Assembly (NCBI GenBank): GCA_035546775.1
Contig: DASZWD010000040.1
Span: 64,291 to 128,290, forward strand
Length of the DNA: 64,000 nucleotides
Direction of reading: 5' to 3'
Origin: Acidimicrobiales bacterium
GTDB taxonomy: Bacteria; Actinomycetota; Acidimicrobiia; Acidimicrobiales; JACCXE01
Below, piece by piece: positions 7,876-16,685 of this stretch (within the stretch, counting starts at the first letter, position 1; each line of letters starts with the position of its first letter). Below the pieces are notes generated by a model. It was given only the letters and a program-made list of their open reading frames with translations. It did not search any database and was not told where the DNA came from. The translations under genes and the position numbers were made by a program.

Positions 7876-8948
7876 CGTTGCCCAAGAAGACGGCGCAGGT
7901 CCGCGCGGAGCTGAGCCGGATGCAGGGCTACCACTCGAAGCAGGTCGACGTGGAGGTGCGGCTCAACACCAACGAGTCGCCCGAGGCGCCGCCCCGCGCC
8001 TTCGCCGAAGCGCTGGCGCAGTTCGTGCTCGACGCGCCGTTCCATCGCTATCCCGACCGCGCCGCGGCGGAGCTGCGCGCCGCCATCGCCGAGTTCCACG
8101 GCGTGCCGCGCGAGAACGTGTTCGCCGCCAACGGTTCCAACGAGGTGTTGCAGTGCCTGCTGCTCGCCTTCGGCGGTCGCGACCGCAGCGTGCTCGTGTT
8201 CGAGCCGACGTACGCGCTGCACAGCCACATCGCCCACATCACCGGCACGCCTGTTACCGAAGCGGCGCGCAATGACGACTACACCCTGAGCCCCGACGCC
8301 GTCGGCGCCGCCGTGCGCGACGCCGATCCCACGATCACGTTCCTGTGCTCGCCCAACAACCCGACGGGCCTGGTCGAGTCACCCGAGGTGCTCGACGCGG
8401 CGGTCAAGGCCTCGCACGGGCTCGTGGTGGTCGACGAGGCCTACGGTCAGTTCTCGTCCTGGTCCGCCGTCGACCGCGTGCACGACGACGGCCAGGTCGT
8501 CGTCGTCCGCACCTTCTCCAAGACGTGGGCGATGGCCGGGCTGCGCCTCGGCTACGCCATCGCGCCGGCGAACGTCGTTGCCGCCCTCGACGCCGTCGTG
8601 CTGCCGTACCACCTCGACATGATCAAGCAGGCCGCCGGCGTGCTGGCGTTCCGGTTCCACGGCGAGATGCAGGCGCGCGTGGCCTCGATCGTCGAAGAGC
8701 GCGGCCGCATCCTCGACGGGTTGGCGCAGCTGGAGGTTGACGTGTGGCCGTCGGAGGCGAACTTCATCCTCTTCCGTCCGCGCGCCGTCGACGGCGGCGA
8801 CGTGTGGGAGCGCCTCGTCGACGAATCCGTGCTCGTGCGCGACTGCTCGACGTGGCCCGGTCTCGCCGGCTGCCTGCGCGTCACAGTCGGCACCCCGCAG
8901 GAAAACGGTCGCTTCCTCGATGCGCTCGGAAAGGCGTTGATCCCATGA
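7872..8948 (+). CDS. hisC: Histidinol-phosphate aminotransferase
   Basis: 358 residues, fold-type I PLP enzyme converting imidazole-acetol phosphate and glutamate to histidinol phosphate. Visible marks: LNTNESPEAPP at the N-terminus, NGSNEVLQ for PLP-phosphate contact, SPNNPTG, VVDEAYGQF and the Schiff-base lysine Lys217 in TFSKTWAMAGLRLGY. Starts at ATG 7872 in a four-base ATGA overlap with hisD and ends in another overlap with hisB, so translation is coupled on both sides. Confidence 0.96.
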   Translation: MTLPKKTAQVRAELSRMQGYHSKQVDVEVRLNTNESPEAPPRAFAEALAQFVLDAPFHRYPDRAAAELRAAIAEFHGVPRENVFAANGSNEVLQCLLLAFGGRDRSVLVFEPTYALHSHIAHITGTPVTEAARNDDYTLSPDAVGAAVRDADPTITFLCSPNNPTGLVESPEVLDAAVKASHGLVVVDEAYGQFSSWSAVDRVHDDGQVVVVRTFSKTWAMAGLRLGYAIAPANVVAALDAVVLPYHLDMIKQAAGVLAFRFHGEMQARVASIVEERGRILDGLAQLEVDVWPSEANFILFRPRAVDGGDVWERLVDESVLVRDCSTWPGLAGCLRVTVGTPQENGRFLDALGKALIP

Positions 8949-9541
8949 GTCGTGTCGCTACGCGCACACGCGAAACCAAAGAGACCAAGATCGCGCTGTC
9001 CGTCGACATCGACGGCACCGGCGAGACGAACGTCACCACCGGCCTGCCGTTCTTCGACCACATGCTGAGCCAGCTCGGCAAGCACAGCGGCATGAACCTG
9101 GCCATCGAGTGCGTCGGCGACCTCGAGATCGACGCCCACCACACCGTCGAAGACGTCGGCATCGCGCTCGGCGAAGCGGTGAAGGAAGCGCTGGGTGACA
9201 AGGCGGGTGTGCGCCGGTTCGCGTCGAATCTCGTGCCCCTCGACGAAGCGCTGATCGAAGTCGCCCTCGACCTGTCGGGCCGGCCGTTCCTCGTCTACGA
9301 AGTCGACTTCGCCTTCGAGGACCGCAACCTCATCGGCAACCCCGGCTTCGACCCGCAACTCGCCGAAGAGTTCTGGCGCGCCTTCGCCATGGCCGCGATG
9401 GTGACGCTGCACATCCGCACCCGCAGCGGCAAGAACACCCACCACATCATCGAGGCCAGCTTCAAGGCCGTCGCCCGCGCCCTGCGCGACGCGTGGCGCG
9501 TCGAGGGCACGGGGGTGCCGTCGACCAAGGGCACGCTGTGA
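8945..9541 (+). CDS. hisB: Imidazoleglycerol-phosphate dehydratase
   Basis: 198 residues, the monofunctional dehydratase without the E. coli-type phosphatase domain. The two duplicated metal-binding motifs are present: FFDHML with DAHHTVED, and later LHIRTRSGKNTHHIIEA. Catalyses the dehydration of imidazole glycerol phosphate to imidazole acetol phosphate with Mn2+. A histidinol-phosphate phosphatase gene is not seen in the window. ATGA overlap with hisC; its TGA overlaps the GTG of hisH. Confidence 0.96.
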   Translation: MSRVATRTRETKETKIALSVDIDGTGETNVTTGLPFFDHMLSQLGKHSGMNLAIECVGDLEIDAHHTVEDVGIALGEAVKEALGDKAGVRRFASNLVPLDEALIEVALDLSGRPFLVYEVDFAFEDRNLIGNPGFDPQLAEEFWRAFAMAAMVTLHIRTRSGKNTHHIIEASFKAVARALRDAWRVEGTGVPSTKGTL

Positions 9542-10155
9542 CGCCGCGCATCGCGGTGCTCGACTACGGCATCGGCAACCTCGGCTCGGTCAACAACGCG
9601 CTGCGTCACGTGGGCGCCAACGCCGAGTTGGTGACGACGCCCGATGCGGCCGCCGGAGCGGCGGGAGTCGTGCTGCCAGGCGTCGGCGCGTTCGGCGCGT
9701 GCATGCACGCGCTGCGGGCCAGCGGGCTCGATCGTGTCGCCCTCGACGCGGTCGACAACGGCACGCCGCTGTTCGCCGTCTGCGTGGGCCTGCAGTTGCT
9801 CTACGACGCGTCGGAGGAGTCGCCCGAAGTCGGCGGCCTCGGCGTGCTTCCCGGCACGCTGTCGCGCTTGCCCGCCGGCGTGAAGCATCCGCAGATGCAG
9901 TGGAACAAGGTCGTGGCTCCCGCGGGCCGCAACACCAGCTCGGCGCTCATGGACGCGCTCGGTCCGGATCCGTGGGTGTACTTCGTGCACTCGTTCGCCG
10001 CGCCCATGAGCGACGCCGTCGTGGGTGTGTGCGACTACGGGGGTGAGGTGGTCGCCGCCGTCGAGCACGGAGCCGTGTGGGCCGCCCAGTTCCACCCCGA
10101 GAAGTCGAGCACCGCCGGCTTGGCGCTGCTGCGGGCGTTCGCGGAGTCGCTGTAG
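9538..10155 (+). CDS. hisH: Imidazole glycerol phosphate synthase, glutaminase subunit
   Basis: 205 residues, class I glutamine amidotransferase that feeds ammonia to HisF. Catalytic triad: Cys82 in FAVCVGLQLLY, His186 and Glu188 in AQFHPEKSS. The start DYGIGNLGSVNNAL and PGVGAFGACM are typical. GTG 9538 overlaps hisB's stop, and its own TAG shares a base with the GTG of hisA. Confidence 0.96.
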   Translation: MTPRIAVLDYGIGNLGSVNNALRHVGANAELVTTPDAAAGAAGVVLPGVGAFGACMHALRASGLDRVALDAVDNGTPLFAVCVGLQLLYDASEESPEVGGLGVLPGTLSRLPAGVKHPQMQWNKVVAPAGRNTSSALMDALGPDPWVYFVHSFAAPMSDAVVGVCDYGGEVVAAVEHGAVWAAQFHPEKSSTAGLALLRAFAESL

Positions 10156-10871
10156 TGGACCTGTATCCCGCTATCGACTTGCGCGGCGGTCGCGTGGTGC
10201 GCCTGACCGAAGGCGACTTCGACCAGGAGACGCACTATCCCGGCGAGCCGGTCGCGCTGGCCAAGCACTTCGCGTCGCAGGGCGCGCCGTGGATCCACGT
10301 CGTCGACCTCGACGCCGCCAAGGGCGACGGGCCGGTCAACGCGGACACGATCAAGGCCATCGCGGCGGCCGTCGACGTCCCGGTGCAGGCTGGCGGCGGC
10401 CAGACCGACGACACGTCACTCAAGGCGGGCGTGAAGCGCATCGTCCTCGGCTCGCTCGCCATCAGCGACCCCGACGCCGCCAAGGCACTGGTGCGCGCCT
10501 ATCCCGGGCGCGTCGCCATCGGCCTCGACCACCGCGAGGGGCGCATCGCCGTGCGCGGCTGGCAGGAGGAGAGCGACCGCACCGTTGACGACGTGATCGC
10601 CGACTACGCCGATGTCGACGTGGCCGCGTTCGTCGTCACCAACATCGCGACCGACGGCAAGCTCACCGGCCCTGACCTCGCCGGCCTCGAGCGGGTGCTG
10701 CTGCTCACCCGCGTCCCGGTGATCGCGTCGGGAGGTGTGGCGACGCTCGACGACATCCGCGCCCTGCGCACCCTCGACGTCAACGGGCGCGGCGTCGCCG
10801 GCGTCATCACCGGGCGCGCCGTGTACGAGAACAACTTCAGCGTGGCCGAGGCGGTGGCGGCGTGCGGGTAG
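10155..10871 (+). CDS. hisA: Phosphoribosyl-ProFAR isomerase (HisA)
   Basis: 238-residue TIM barrel. Amadori rearrangement of ProFAR to PRFAR. Catalytic Asp8 lies in [15 protein letters not shown]; the two phosphate-binding half-barrel repeats are seen as VQAGGGQTD and [11 protein letters not shown]. In Streptomyces and Mycobacterium this gene is the bifunctional priA, but here a separate trpF lies 6 kb downstream, so a monofunctional enzyme is the simpler reading. The GTG start shares its first base with the hisH TAG. Confidence 0.92.
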   Translation: MDLYPAIDLRGGRVVRLTEGDFDQETHYPGEPVALAKHFASQGAPWIHVVDLDAAKGDGPVNADTIKAIAAAVDVPVQAGGGQTDDTSLKAGVKRIVLGSLAISDPDAAKALVRAYPGRVAIGLDHREGRIAVRGWQEESDRTVDDVIADYADVDVAAFVVTNIATDGKLTGPDLAGLERVLLLTRVPVIASGGVATLDDIRALRTLDVNGRGVAGVITGRAVYENNFSVAEAVAACG

Positions 10872-11620
10872 TGCGCGTCATCCCGTGCCTCGACGTCGAC
10901 GCCGGCCGCGTCGTCAAGGGCGTGAACTTCGTGGGTCTGCGCGACGCCGGTGACCCGGTCGAGTTGGCGGCGCGCTACGACGCCGAAGGCGCCGATGAGG
11001 TCACGTTTCTCGACATCACGGCATCGTCGGATGACCGCGCCACGATGGTCGACGTCGTGGCCCGCACCGCCGAGCAGGTGTTCATCCCCCTCACCGTCGG
11101 CGGCGGTGTGCGTTCGGTCGACGACGCCCGCAAGCTGCTGCGCGCCGGCGCCGACAAGGTCGGCGTCAACACCGCGGCGGTCAACCGTCCCGAACTCGTC
11201 ACCGAAATCGCCGAGGAGTTCGGGGCGCAGTGCGTCGTCGTGGCCATCGACGCCCGGGCGCGCGCCGGCGGCTTCGAAGTTTTCACCCACGGCGGGCGCA
11301 CGCCCACCGATATCGACGCCATCGCCTGGGCCGAGCAGGTCGCCAAGAACGGCGCCGGTGAGATCCTGCTCACGAGCATGGATCGCGACGGCACCCGCGA
11401 CGGCTTTGACCTCTCCCTCACCCGCGCCGTGGTCGACGCCGTCGACATCCCCGTCGTGGCCAGCGGCGGCGTGGGCAACGTCGGCCACCTCGTCGAGGGC
11501 GCCCTCGAGGGCGGCGCCGACGCCGTGTTGGCCGCCAGCATCTTCCACTTCGGCGAAATCACCGTGCGCGAGGCCAAGCGGGCGATGGCCGAAGCAGGGG
11601 TTGTCGTCCGACCCTCGTAA
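10862..11620 (+). CDS. hisF: Imidazole glycerol phosphate synthase, cyclase subunit
   Basis: 252-residue TIM barrel that uses HisH-derived ammonia to form imidazole glycerol phosphate and AICAR. Catalytic Asp11 ([15 protein letters not shown]) and Asp130 ([10 protein letters not shown]) are at the canonical positions. Overlaps hisA by ten bases from GTG 10862; an in-frame GTG three codons later is an alternative. Its TAA stop is part of a good -10 box for the next gene. Confidence 0.96.
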   Translation: MRVVRVIPCLDVDAGRVVKGVNFVGLRDAGDPVELAARYDAEGADEVTFLDITASSDDRATMVDVVARTAEQVFIPLTVGGGVRSVDDARKLLRAGADKVGVNTAAVNRPELVTEIAEEFGAQCVVVAIDARARAGGFEVFTHGGRTPTDIDAIAWAEQVAKNGAGEILLTSMDRDGTRDGFDLSLTRAVVDAVDIPVVASGGVGNVGHLVEGALEGGADAVLAASIFHFGEITVREAKRAMAEAGVVVRPS

Positions 11621-11623
11621 GAT
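11618..11623 (+). promoter_or_regulatory. Internal -10 box upstream of the GroES-like gene
   Basis: TAAGAT, built on the hisF stop codon, lies six bases before GTG 11630. No Shine-Dalgarno fits between, so the GroES-like gene can be expressed from its own leaderless transcript inside the his block. Confidence 0.5.
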
Positions 11624-11629
11624 TTCGCT

Positions 11630-11947
11630 GTGGCAGACAAGCAAGCGATCACGATGCTCGCTGATCGCGTGCTCGTGCAGATCCCGGTGGCCGAGGGGGA
11701 GCGGCGCAGCCGCGCCGGCATCCTGATCCCCGCGACCGCGCAGGTGTCGAAGCGGTTGGTCTGGGCCGAGGTCGTCGCCGTGGGCCCGCACGTGCGCACC
11801 ATCAAGGCGGGCGACCAGGTGCTGTTCAGTCCCGAGGACCGCTACGAAGTCGAAGTGCAGGGCGAGGACTACCTCCTGCTGCGCGAGCGCGACATCCACG
11901 CCGTCGCCGCCGACCGTTATGACGGTGCGACCGGCCTTTACCTATAG
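11630..11947 (+). CDS. GroES-like co-chaperonin paralogue
   Basis: 105 residues with the GroES barrel pattern: MLADRVLVQIP, a mobile-loop-like segment (about residues 22-38, ERRSRAGILIPATAQ), WAEVVAVGPHVRTIKAGDQVLFSPED and a C-terminal YLLLRERDIHAV strand. The usual GroES has Gly-rich GGIVLP in the mobile loop; here AGILIP is a close variant. No groEL is nearby. The position between hisF and hisI is odd and could be coincidental or a dedicated helper for one of these enzymes. Function as a true GroEL cap is uncertain. Confidence 0.8.
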   Translation: MADKQAITMLADRVLVQIPVAEGERRSRAGILIPATAQVSKRLVWAEVVAVGPHVRTIKAGDQVLFSPEDRYEVEVQGEDYLLLRERDIHAVAADRYDGATGLYL

Positions 11948-11959
11948 AAAGATTCCCCG

Positions 11960-12340
11960 ATGCCCGAGGCGACGCCGATCCCCTTCACCGAGGCCGACCT
12001 GGCCAATGTCACCTTCAACGCCGACGGCCTCGTGCCGGCGATCGTGCAGGAGCACGGGACGGGCCAGGTGCTGATGCTGGCGTGGATGAACGACGCGTCG
12101 CTGCGCAAGACGCTCGAGACCGGCCGCACGTGGTTCTGGAGCCGCAGCCGGCAGGAGTACTGGTGCAAGGGCGAGACGTCGGGCGACCGCCAGTACGTCC
12201 GCGCCGCGAGCTACGACTGCGACGGCGACACGCTGCTGTTCAGCGTCGAGCAGGAAGGTAACGGCGCGTGCCACACCGGCAACTACTCGTGCTTCTTCCG
12301 CAACTTTGCGAGCTCTGACGAAGACAGTGCAACCGACTAG
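11960..12340 (+). CDS. hisI: Phosphoribosyl-AMP cyclohydrolase
   Basis: 126 residues; opens the adenine ring of PR-AMP. The metal-site motifs are complete: [26 protein letters not shown] and [13 protein letters not shown]. The HisE pyrophosphohydrolase domain is absent, as is usual in actinobacteria, and hisE and hisG are not in this window. The 3' end overlaps the likely start of trpE by 14 bases. Confidence 0.95.
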   Translation: MPEATPIPFTEADLANVTFNADGLVPAIVQEHGTGQVLMLAWMNDASLRKTLETGRTWFWSRSRQEYWCKGETSGDRQYVRAASYDCDGDTLLFSVEQEGNGACHTGNYSCFFRNFASSDEDSATD

Positions 12341-13835
12341 GGACGAGTTCCACGCGCTGGCGGCGCGTCACTCCGTCGTCCCCGTTTGGCGAGAGGTGCT
12401 CGCCGACCAGATCACGCCGGTCGCCGGGTTCGCCCGCCTCGTGGGCGACGACGCCGGGTTCCTGTTCGAGTCGGTCGACCGCGAGCGCTGGGGGCGCTGG
12501 AGCTTCCTCGGCCGCGACGCGCGCGCCACGCTGGTGGCGCGCAACGGGACGATCGAGGTCAGCGGTGAGCTTCCCGACGGCGTCCCGCTCGACCGCGGCA
12601 TCCTCGCCGCCATCGAGGCCATCGTGGCCAAGTACGAGTCGCCGCAGCTCGACGACCTGCCGCCGCTGCACGGCGGCGTCGTCGGCTACCTCGGCTACGA
12701 GGTCGTGCGCGAGGTCGAGCGCCTGCCCGACGCCCCGGCCGACGACCGTCATCTGCCCGACGCCGTCATGTCGATCATCGGTTCGGTCGCCGCGTTCGAC
12801 CACTGGCGCCAGCGCGTCGTGCTGCTGGCCAACGCCTTCGTCACGCCCGGGGCCGATCTCGACGCGCTGTACGACGAAGCCGTGGCCAAGGTCGAGCGCA
12901 TGCTGGCCGACGGCGCCAAGGCGCTCGACGAGCCCGTCTTCGACCCGCCGCTCGAAACCGAGACGCTGCCCGAGGTCACGCGCACGGTGAGCAAGGAGCG
13001 CTTCGCCGACATGGTGGCCGTCGCCCGCGAGTACATCCTCGCCGGCGACATCTTCCAGGTGGTGTTGTCGCAGCGCTTCGACCTGCAACTCGACGCCGAC
13101 CCCTTCGACATGTACCGCTCGCTGCGCCAGGTCAACCCGTCGCCGTACATGTACTTCATCCGCCATCCCGAGGTGACCGTGGTCGGCAGTTCGCCCGAAC
13201 CGATGGTGCAGCTCCTCGACGGGCGCGTTATCAGCCGGCCGATCGCCGGCACCCGTCGGCGCGGCCGCACCGAAGCCGACGAGCGGCGCATGGCGGCGGA
13301 GTTGCAGGAGGACCCGAAGGAGCGCGCCGAGCACATCATGCTGGTCGACCTGGCGCGCAACGACGTCGGGCGCGTCGGCGTGTTCGGCACCGAGCGCGTC
13401 GACGAACTGCTCACGCTCGAGCGCTACAGCCACGTGATGCACCTGACGTCGCAGGTGTCGGCCGACCTGCGCGCCGGTCTCGGTCCAATCGACGTGCTGC
13501 GGGCGACGCTGCCGGCGGGCACCGTGTCGGGCGCGCCCAAGGTGCGCGCCATGCAGATCATCGACGAACTCGAGTCGACGCGGCGCGGTCCCTACGCCGG
13601 CGTCGTCGGGTATATCGACTTCACGGGACAGCTCGACACCGCTATCGCCATCCGCACCATGTTCGTCGACCCCAACGGCACCGCGTACGTACAGGCAGGC
13701 GCCGGCATCGTGGTCGACAGCGACGCCGCGTCCGAAGACCTCGAATGCGCCAACAAAGCTGCGGCGCTGCTGGCGGCCGTGCCGGCGGCGCGGCGCATGA
13801 CGGCGCAGCGGAAGATGGAACCGCGTCGTGGGTGA
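12327..13835 (+). CDS. trpE: Anthranilate synthase component I
   Basis: 502 residues from GTG 12327 (a TTG at 12306 is also in frame). Chorismate-binding enzyme making anthranilate with ammonia from TrpG. Visible marks: [22 protein letters not shown], the [10 protein letters not shown] segment, [16 protein letters not shown] and [15 protein letters not shown]. An N-terminal feedback domain is present ([15 protein letters not shown]). trpG and trpD are not seen here. Following hisI directly is the arrangement known from other actinobacteria. Confidence 0.95.
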   Translation: MQPTRDEFHALAARHSVVPVWREVLADQITPVAGFARLVGDDAGFLFESVDRERWGRWSFLGRDARATLVARNGTIEVSGELPDGVPLDRGILAAIEAIVAKYESPQLDDLPPLHGGVVGYLGYEVVREVERLPDAPADDRHLPDAVMSIIGSVAAFDHWRQRVVLLANAFVTPGADLDALYDEAVAKVERMLADGAKALDEPVFDPPLETETLPEVTRTVSKERFADMVAVAREYILAGDIFQVVLSQRFDLQLDADPFDMYRSLRQVNPSPYMYFIRHPEVTVVGSSPEPMVQLLDGRVISRPIAGTRRRGRTEADERRMAAELQEDPKERAEHIMLVDLARNDVGRVGVFGTERVDELLTLERYSHVMHLTSQVSADLRAGLGPIDVLRATLPAGTVSGAPKVRAMQIIDELESTRRGPYAGVVGYIDFTGQLDTAIAIRTMFVDPNGTAYVQAGAGIVVDSDAASEDLECANKAAALLAAVPAARRMTAQRKMEPRRG

Positions 13836-14442
13836 CGTCGTGCGCGTCGAGGGACCCGACGCCGCCACCTTCCTGCAGGGCCAACTGAGCCAAGACGTCG
13901 ACGGCGGGGCCGAGTGGACCTTCGTCCTCGAGCCGACGGGCCACATCGTCGCCTTGGCGCACCTGCGCCGCGACGGCGATGCGTTCGCGCTTGAAGTCGA
14001 CGCCGGCCTCGGTGCGGCCGTCGAGGCGCGGCTGCGCAAGTTCCTGCTGCGTACCAAGGCGACGATCACGCTCGAGCCCGGCAGCAGCGACGACGCGGCG
14101 CGTATTGCGGACGGTCGGCCCGGGGCGCCCGAGTTCGACGAGCGTGCGGTGCCGGCCGAGACGGGTTGGACCGATCGCGCCGTGTCGTTCACCAAGGGCT
14201 GCTACACCGGCCAGGAGTTGGTGGCGCGCATGGACAGTCGCGTCGCCGAACCGCCGCGCCGGCTCGTGCGTGTCCCCGCCGACGTCCCGGCGGGGACGCC
14301 GATCGAAGTCGACGGCGTCAACGCCGGGACGGTCACCAGTTCCGCCGGCGGATCGGCGCTCGGCTACGTCAAACGCGGCACGACCATCGGCGACGCGGTC
14401 GTCGGCGGCGAGCGTGTGCGCCTTGAGGTGGTCGGTGCGTAA
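13828..14442 (+). CDS. Compact YgfZ/GcvT-like folate-binding protein
   Basis: 204 residues; ordinary YgfZ proteins are around 300 or more. The N-terminal GcvT-like start (VRVEGPDAATFLQGQLSQDV) and the diagnostic YgfZ motif KGCYTGQE (Lys123-Glu130, Cys125) are intact, as is the C-terminal beta-barrel part (LGYVKRGTTIGDAV). About 90 residues of the middle domain, between KFLLRTKATI and RIADGRPGAPEF, appear to be missing. YgfZ homologues use tetrahydrofolate to support certain Fe-S enzymes. It overlaps the trpE end by eight bases, so it is co-translated. It is not frameshifted; a natural miniature form is likely. Confidence 0.85.
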   Translation: MGDVVRVEGPDAATFLQGQLSQDVDGGAEWTFVLEPTGHIVALAHLRRDGDAFALEVDAGLGAAVEARLRKFLLRTKATITLEPGSSDDAARIADGRPGAPEFDERAVPAETGWTDRAVSFTKGCYTGQELVARMDSRVAEPPRRLVRVPADVPAGTPIEVDGVNAGTVTSSAGGSALGYVKRGTTIGDAVVGGERVRLEVVGA

Positions 14443-15250
14443 GGCGCTGGCCGTCATAGGTCTCGGACTGCTGGCCGCGGCGTGCTCGAGCGGTCCGGGC
14501 GCGCTGCCGAAGGTGCCCGACTTCACACCGGCGCCGACCACGACGACCGAGTTCGACTACTCCAACGTGCCGCTCAAGGGCGTCACCGGGCACGCGGCGC
14601 CTACGACCATCGCGCTCGGGCCCGGGCAGGCGACGGTGTCGGGCACGGTCACGGGCGACGAGGGCCCCGTCGCCGGCGCCACCGTCGAGGTCGACCGCAT
14701 TGCGAACGGCGCCCAGGCGAGCACCACCGTGCTGACCGCGGACGACGGCACGTGGAGCGTGCCCCAGATCCTGGGCGGCCACTACCGCGCCCGGGCGTGG
14801 CGCACGCCCGACCTGGCGCAGACGACGTGGACGGCCATGTTCGTCGGCGCCACGGAGTCGAAGGTCGTCGACCTGCGCGTCCGTACCGTCGGCGGTCTCA
14901 ACGTCGACGCGTCGATCGCTCCCGACCCGCCGGTGGTCGGCCAGCCGGCCAACCTGGTCGCCCTCGTCACGGTGAAAGAAGTCGACGCGCAGGGCGTCGT
15001 GCGGGCCACGCCGCAGACCAACGTCGAGGTGCAACTGCTGGCCAGCGGTGGCTGGCGCATCCTGTCGACCAACCCAACGGTGACCGACTTCAACGGCGAG
15101 GCGCAATGGTCGCTGCGCTGCCGCGTCGCCGGACGCCAAACGCTGGCGGTCACCGTCGGCAACCAGACGGTGCCGCTCACGGTGAACAACTGCGCCGAAC
15201 CGGAGCAGAACACGACGACCTCGACCTCAGAAGTCGGTTCGAGCCAATAG
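14435..15250 (+). CDS. Lipoprotein with carboxypeptidase-regulatory-like beta domain
   Basis: 271 residues from GTG 14435, overlapping the YgfZ stop by eight bases. Lipobox LLAAAC gives lipid attachment at Cys17. A Pro/Thr linker (PAPTTTTEF) is followed by a CarboxypepD_reg-like beta sandwich (ATVSGTVTGDEGPVAGATVEV, DGTWSVPQILGGHYRARAW) and a second beta domain with two cysteines (LRCRVAG, NNCAEPE); the tail is Thr/Ser-rich. In Streptomyces and Mycobacterium the slot between trpE and trpC holds a Trp-associated membrane protein; this lipoprotein occupies the same slot but is not visibly related. Confidence 0.8.
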   Translation: MRKALAVIGLGLLAAACSSGPGALPKVPDFTPAPTTTTEFDYSNVPLKGVTGHAAPTTIALGPGQATVSGTVTGDEGPVAGATVEVDRIANGAQASTTVLTADDGTWSVPQILGGHYRARAWRTPDLAQTTWTAMFVGATESKVVDLRVRTVGGLNVDASIAPDPPVVGQPANLVALVTVKEVDAQGVVRATPQTNVEVQLLASGGWRILSTNPTVTDFNGEAQWSLRCRVAGRQTLAVTVGNQTVPLTVNNCAEPEQNTTTSTSEVGSSQ

Positions 15251-15257
15251 CGGCCTC

Positions 15258-15263
15258 TACGAT
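15258..15263 (+). promoter_or_regulatory. -10 box upstream of trpC
   Basis: TACGAT ends seven bases before ATG 15271 with no Shine-Dalgarno. This suggests a second, leaderless promoter for trpCFBA inside the long block. Confidence 0.5.
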
Positions 15264-15270
15264 TTCTCCG

Positions 15271-16029
15271 ATGGCCACGTATCTCGACTCCATCGTGGCC
15301 GCGCACCGGGGCTACCCCGAGCCGGTCGTGAGCGACGCGGCGCTCGCGGCGGCGCCCGCGCCGCGCGGGTTCGCGGCGGCGTTGCGGCGCGACGATCTGG
15401 CCGTGATCGCGGAGATCAAGCGGCGCTCCCCGTCGATGGGCGACCTCAATCCCGCACTCGACCCCGCGCTGATGGCCAAGGCGTACGCCGACGGCGGCGC
15501 GGCCGCGCTGTCCGTGCTCACCGACGCCGACTATTTCGGCGGCAGCAGCGACGACCTCCAGGTGGCGCGCGCCGCCGTCGACGTGCCGGTGTTGCGCAAG
15601 GACTTCACCGTGTGTGCCGCCGACGTGCGCGCCGCCCGCGCCATGGGCGCCGACGCGGTGCTGCTGATCGTCGCTGCCCTCGACGACGCCGAACTCGGCG
15701 GCCTGCACGCCGACGCCGTCGGCCTCGGGCTCGACGTGCTCGTCGAAGTGCACGACGACGACGAATTGGCGCGGGCGCTCGCCGCCGACGCCCGCATCGT
15801 GGGCGTCAACCAGCGCGACCTCAAGACCTTCGAGGTCGACCACGAGCGCGCCGTGCGCATGGCGGCGTCCATCCCGTCCGACGTGGTGCGCGTCGCCGAG
15901 TCCGGTGTGCGCGACGCCAACGACGCCCGGCGGCTGCGTGACGCCGGCTACGACGCCGTGCTCGTCGGCCAGACCGTGGTGACCGCCGGTGACCCGGCCG
16001 AGACGGTGCGGAGCCTTCGGTGTTCGTGA
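15271..16029 (+). CDS. trpC: Indole-3-glycerol phosphate synthase
   Basis: 252-residue TIM barrel closing the indole ring from CdRP. Family motifs: VIAEIKRRSPSMGDL with the catalytic lysine, LSVLTDADYFGGS, VLRKDFTVCAADV, VGVNQRDLKTFEVD and VAESGVRDANDA. Start ATG 15271 fits the family and the -10 box just upstream. Its end overlaps trpF by ten bases. Confidence 0.96.
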   Translation: MATYLDSIVAAHRGYPEPVVSDAALAAAPAPRGFAAALRRDDLAVIAEIKRRSPSMGDLNPALDPALMAKAYADGGAAALSVLTDADYFGGSSDDLQVARAAVDVPVLRKDFTVCAADVRAARAMGADAVLLIVAALDDAELGGLHADAVGLGLDVLVEVHDDDELARALAADARIVGVNQRDLKTFEVDHERAVRMAASIPSDVVRVAESGVRDANDARRLRDAGYDAVLVGQTVVTAGDPAETVRSLRCS

Positions 16030-16685
16030 AGATCTGCGGCATCACCAACGAAGACGACGCGCTGCTGGCCGTCGCCATGGGCGCCGACGCCATCGGCTTC
16101 GTGTTCGCGCCGTCGAAAAGGCAGGTGACGGTGACCACCGCCGCCGACATCGTGAAGCGGCTGCCCAACGACGTGTTGAGCGTCGGCGTGTTCCGCGACG
16201 AGACGCCGGAGAAGGTCGTCGAGACCGTGCACCGCGCCGGGCTGCGCGGCGCGCAGCTGCACGGTCACGAATCGCGTGAGGACACGTGGTGGGTGGGCGA
16301 GCGCATCCCGTTCGTGATCAAGGCCTTCGTCGCCGGCAACCGCGGCGTGGCCGACGCCGCGGGCTACCGCGCGTCGGCGATCCTGCTCGACGCCCCGTCT
16401 CCGGGATCGGGTCAGGTCTTCGACTGGCGCCTCGCCGAAGGCGTGCCCGACAAGAGCCGGCTGATCGTGGCCGGTGGCCTCGATGCCGACAACGTCGCCG
16501 CGGCCATCGAAGCCACGAGGCCGTGGGGTGTCGACGTTTCCGGCGGCGTCGAGGCGTCGCCCGGCCGCAAGGACCCGCGCAAGGTCCGCTCGTTCGTGGC
16601 CAACGCCCGCCGCGCCTTCGATCGTTTCGCGCCCGGCGATGGTGACTCGCTCTACGACTGGGCGCACGAGGATGCCGATGAGTGA
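16020..16685 (+). CDS. trpF: Phosphoribosylanthranilate isomerase
   Basis: 221 residues. [14 protein letters not shown] gives catalytic Cys6, [15 protein letters not shown] is the second signature, and [13 protein letters not shown] binds phosphate. Its presence makes the upstream hisA product unlikely to need the second (PriA) activity. GTG 16020 overlaps trpC and its end overlaps trpB. The C-terminal 25 residues are acidic and longer than usual. Confidence 0.95.
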   Translation: MFVKICGITNEDDALLAVAMGADAIGFVFAPSKRQVTVTTAADIVKRLPNDVLSVGVFRDETPEKVVETVHRAGLRGAQLHGHESREDTWWVGERIPFVIKAFVAGNRGVADAAGYRASAILLDAPSPGSGQVFDWRLAEGVPDKSRLIVAGGLDADNVAAAIEATRPWGVDVSGGVEASPGRKDPRKVRSFVANARRAFDRFAPGDGDSLYDWAHEDADE

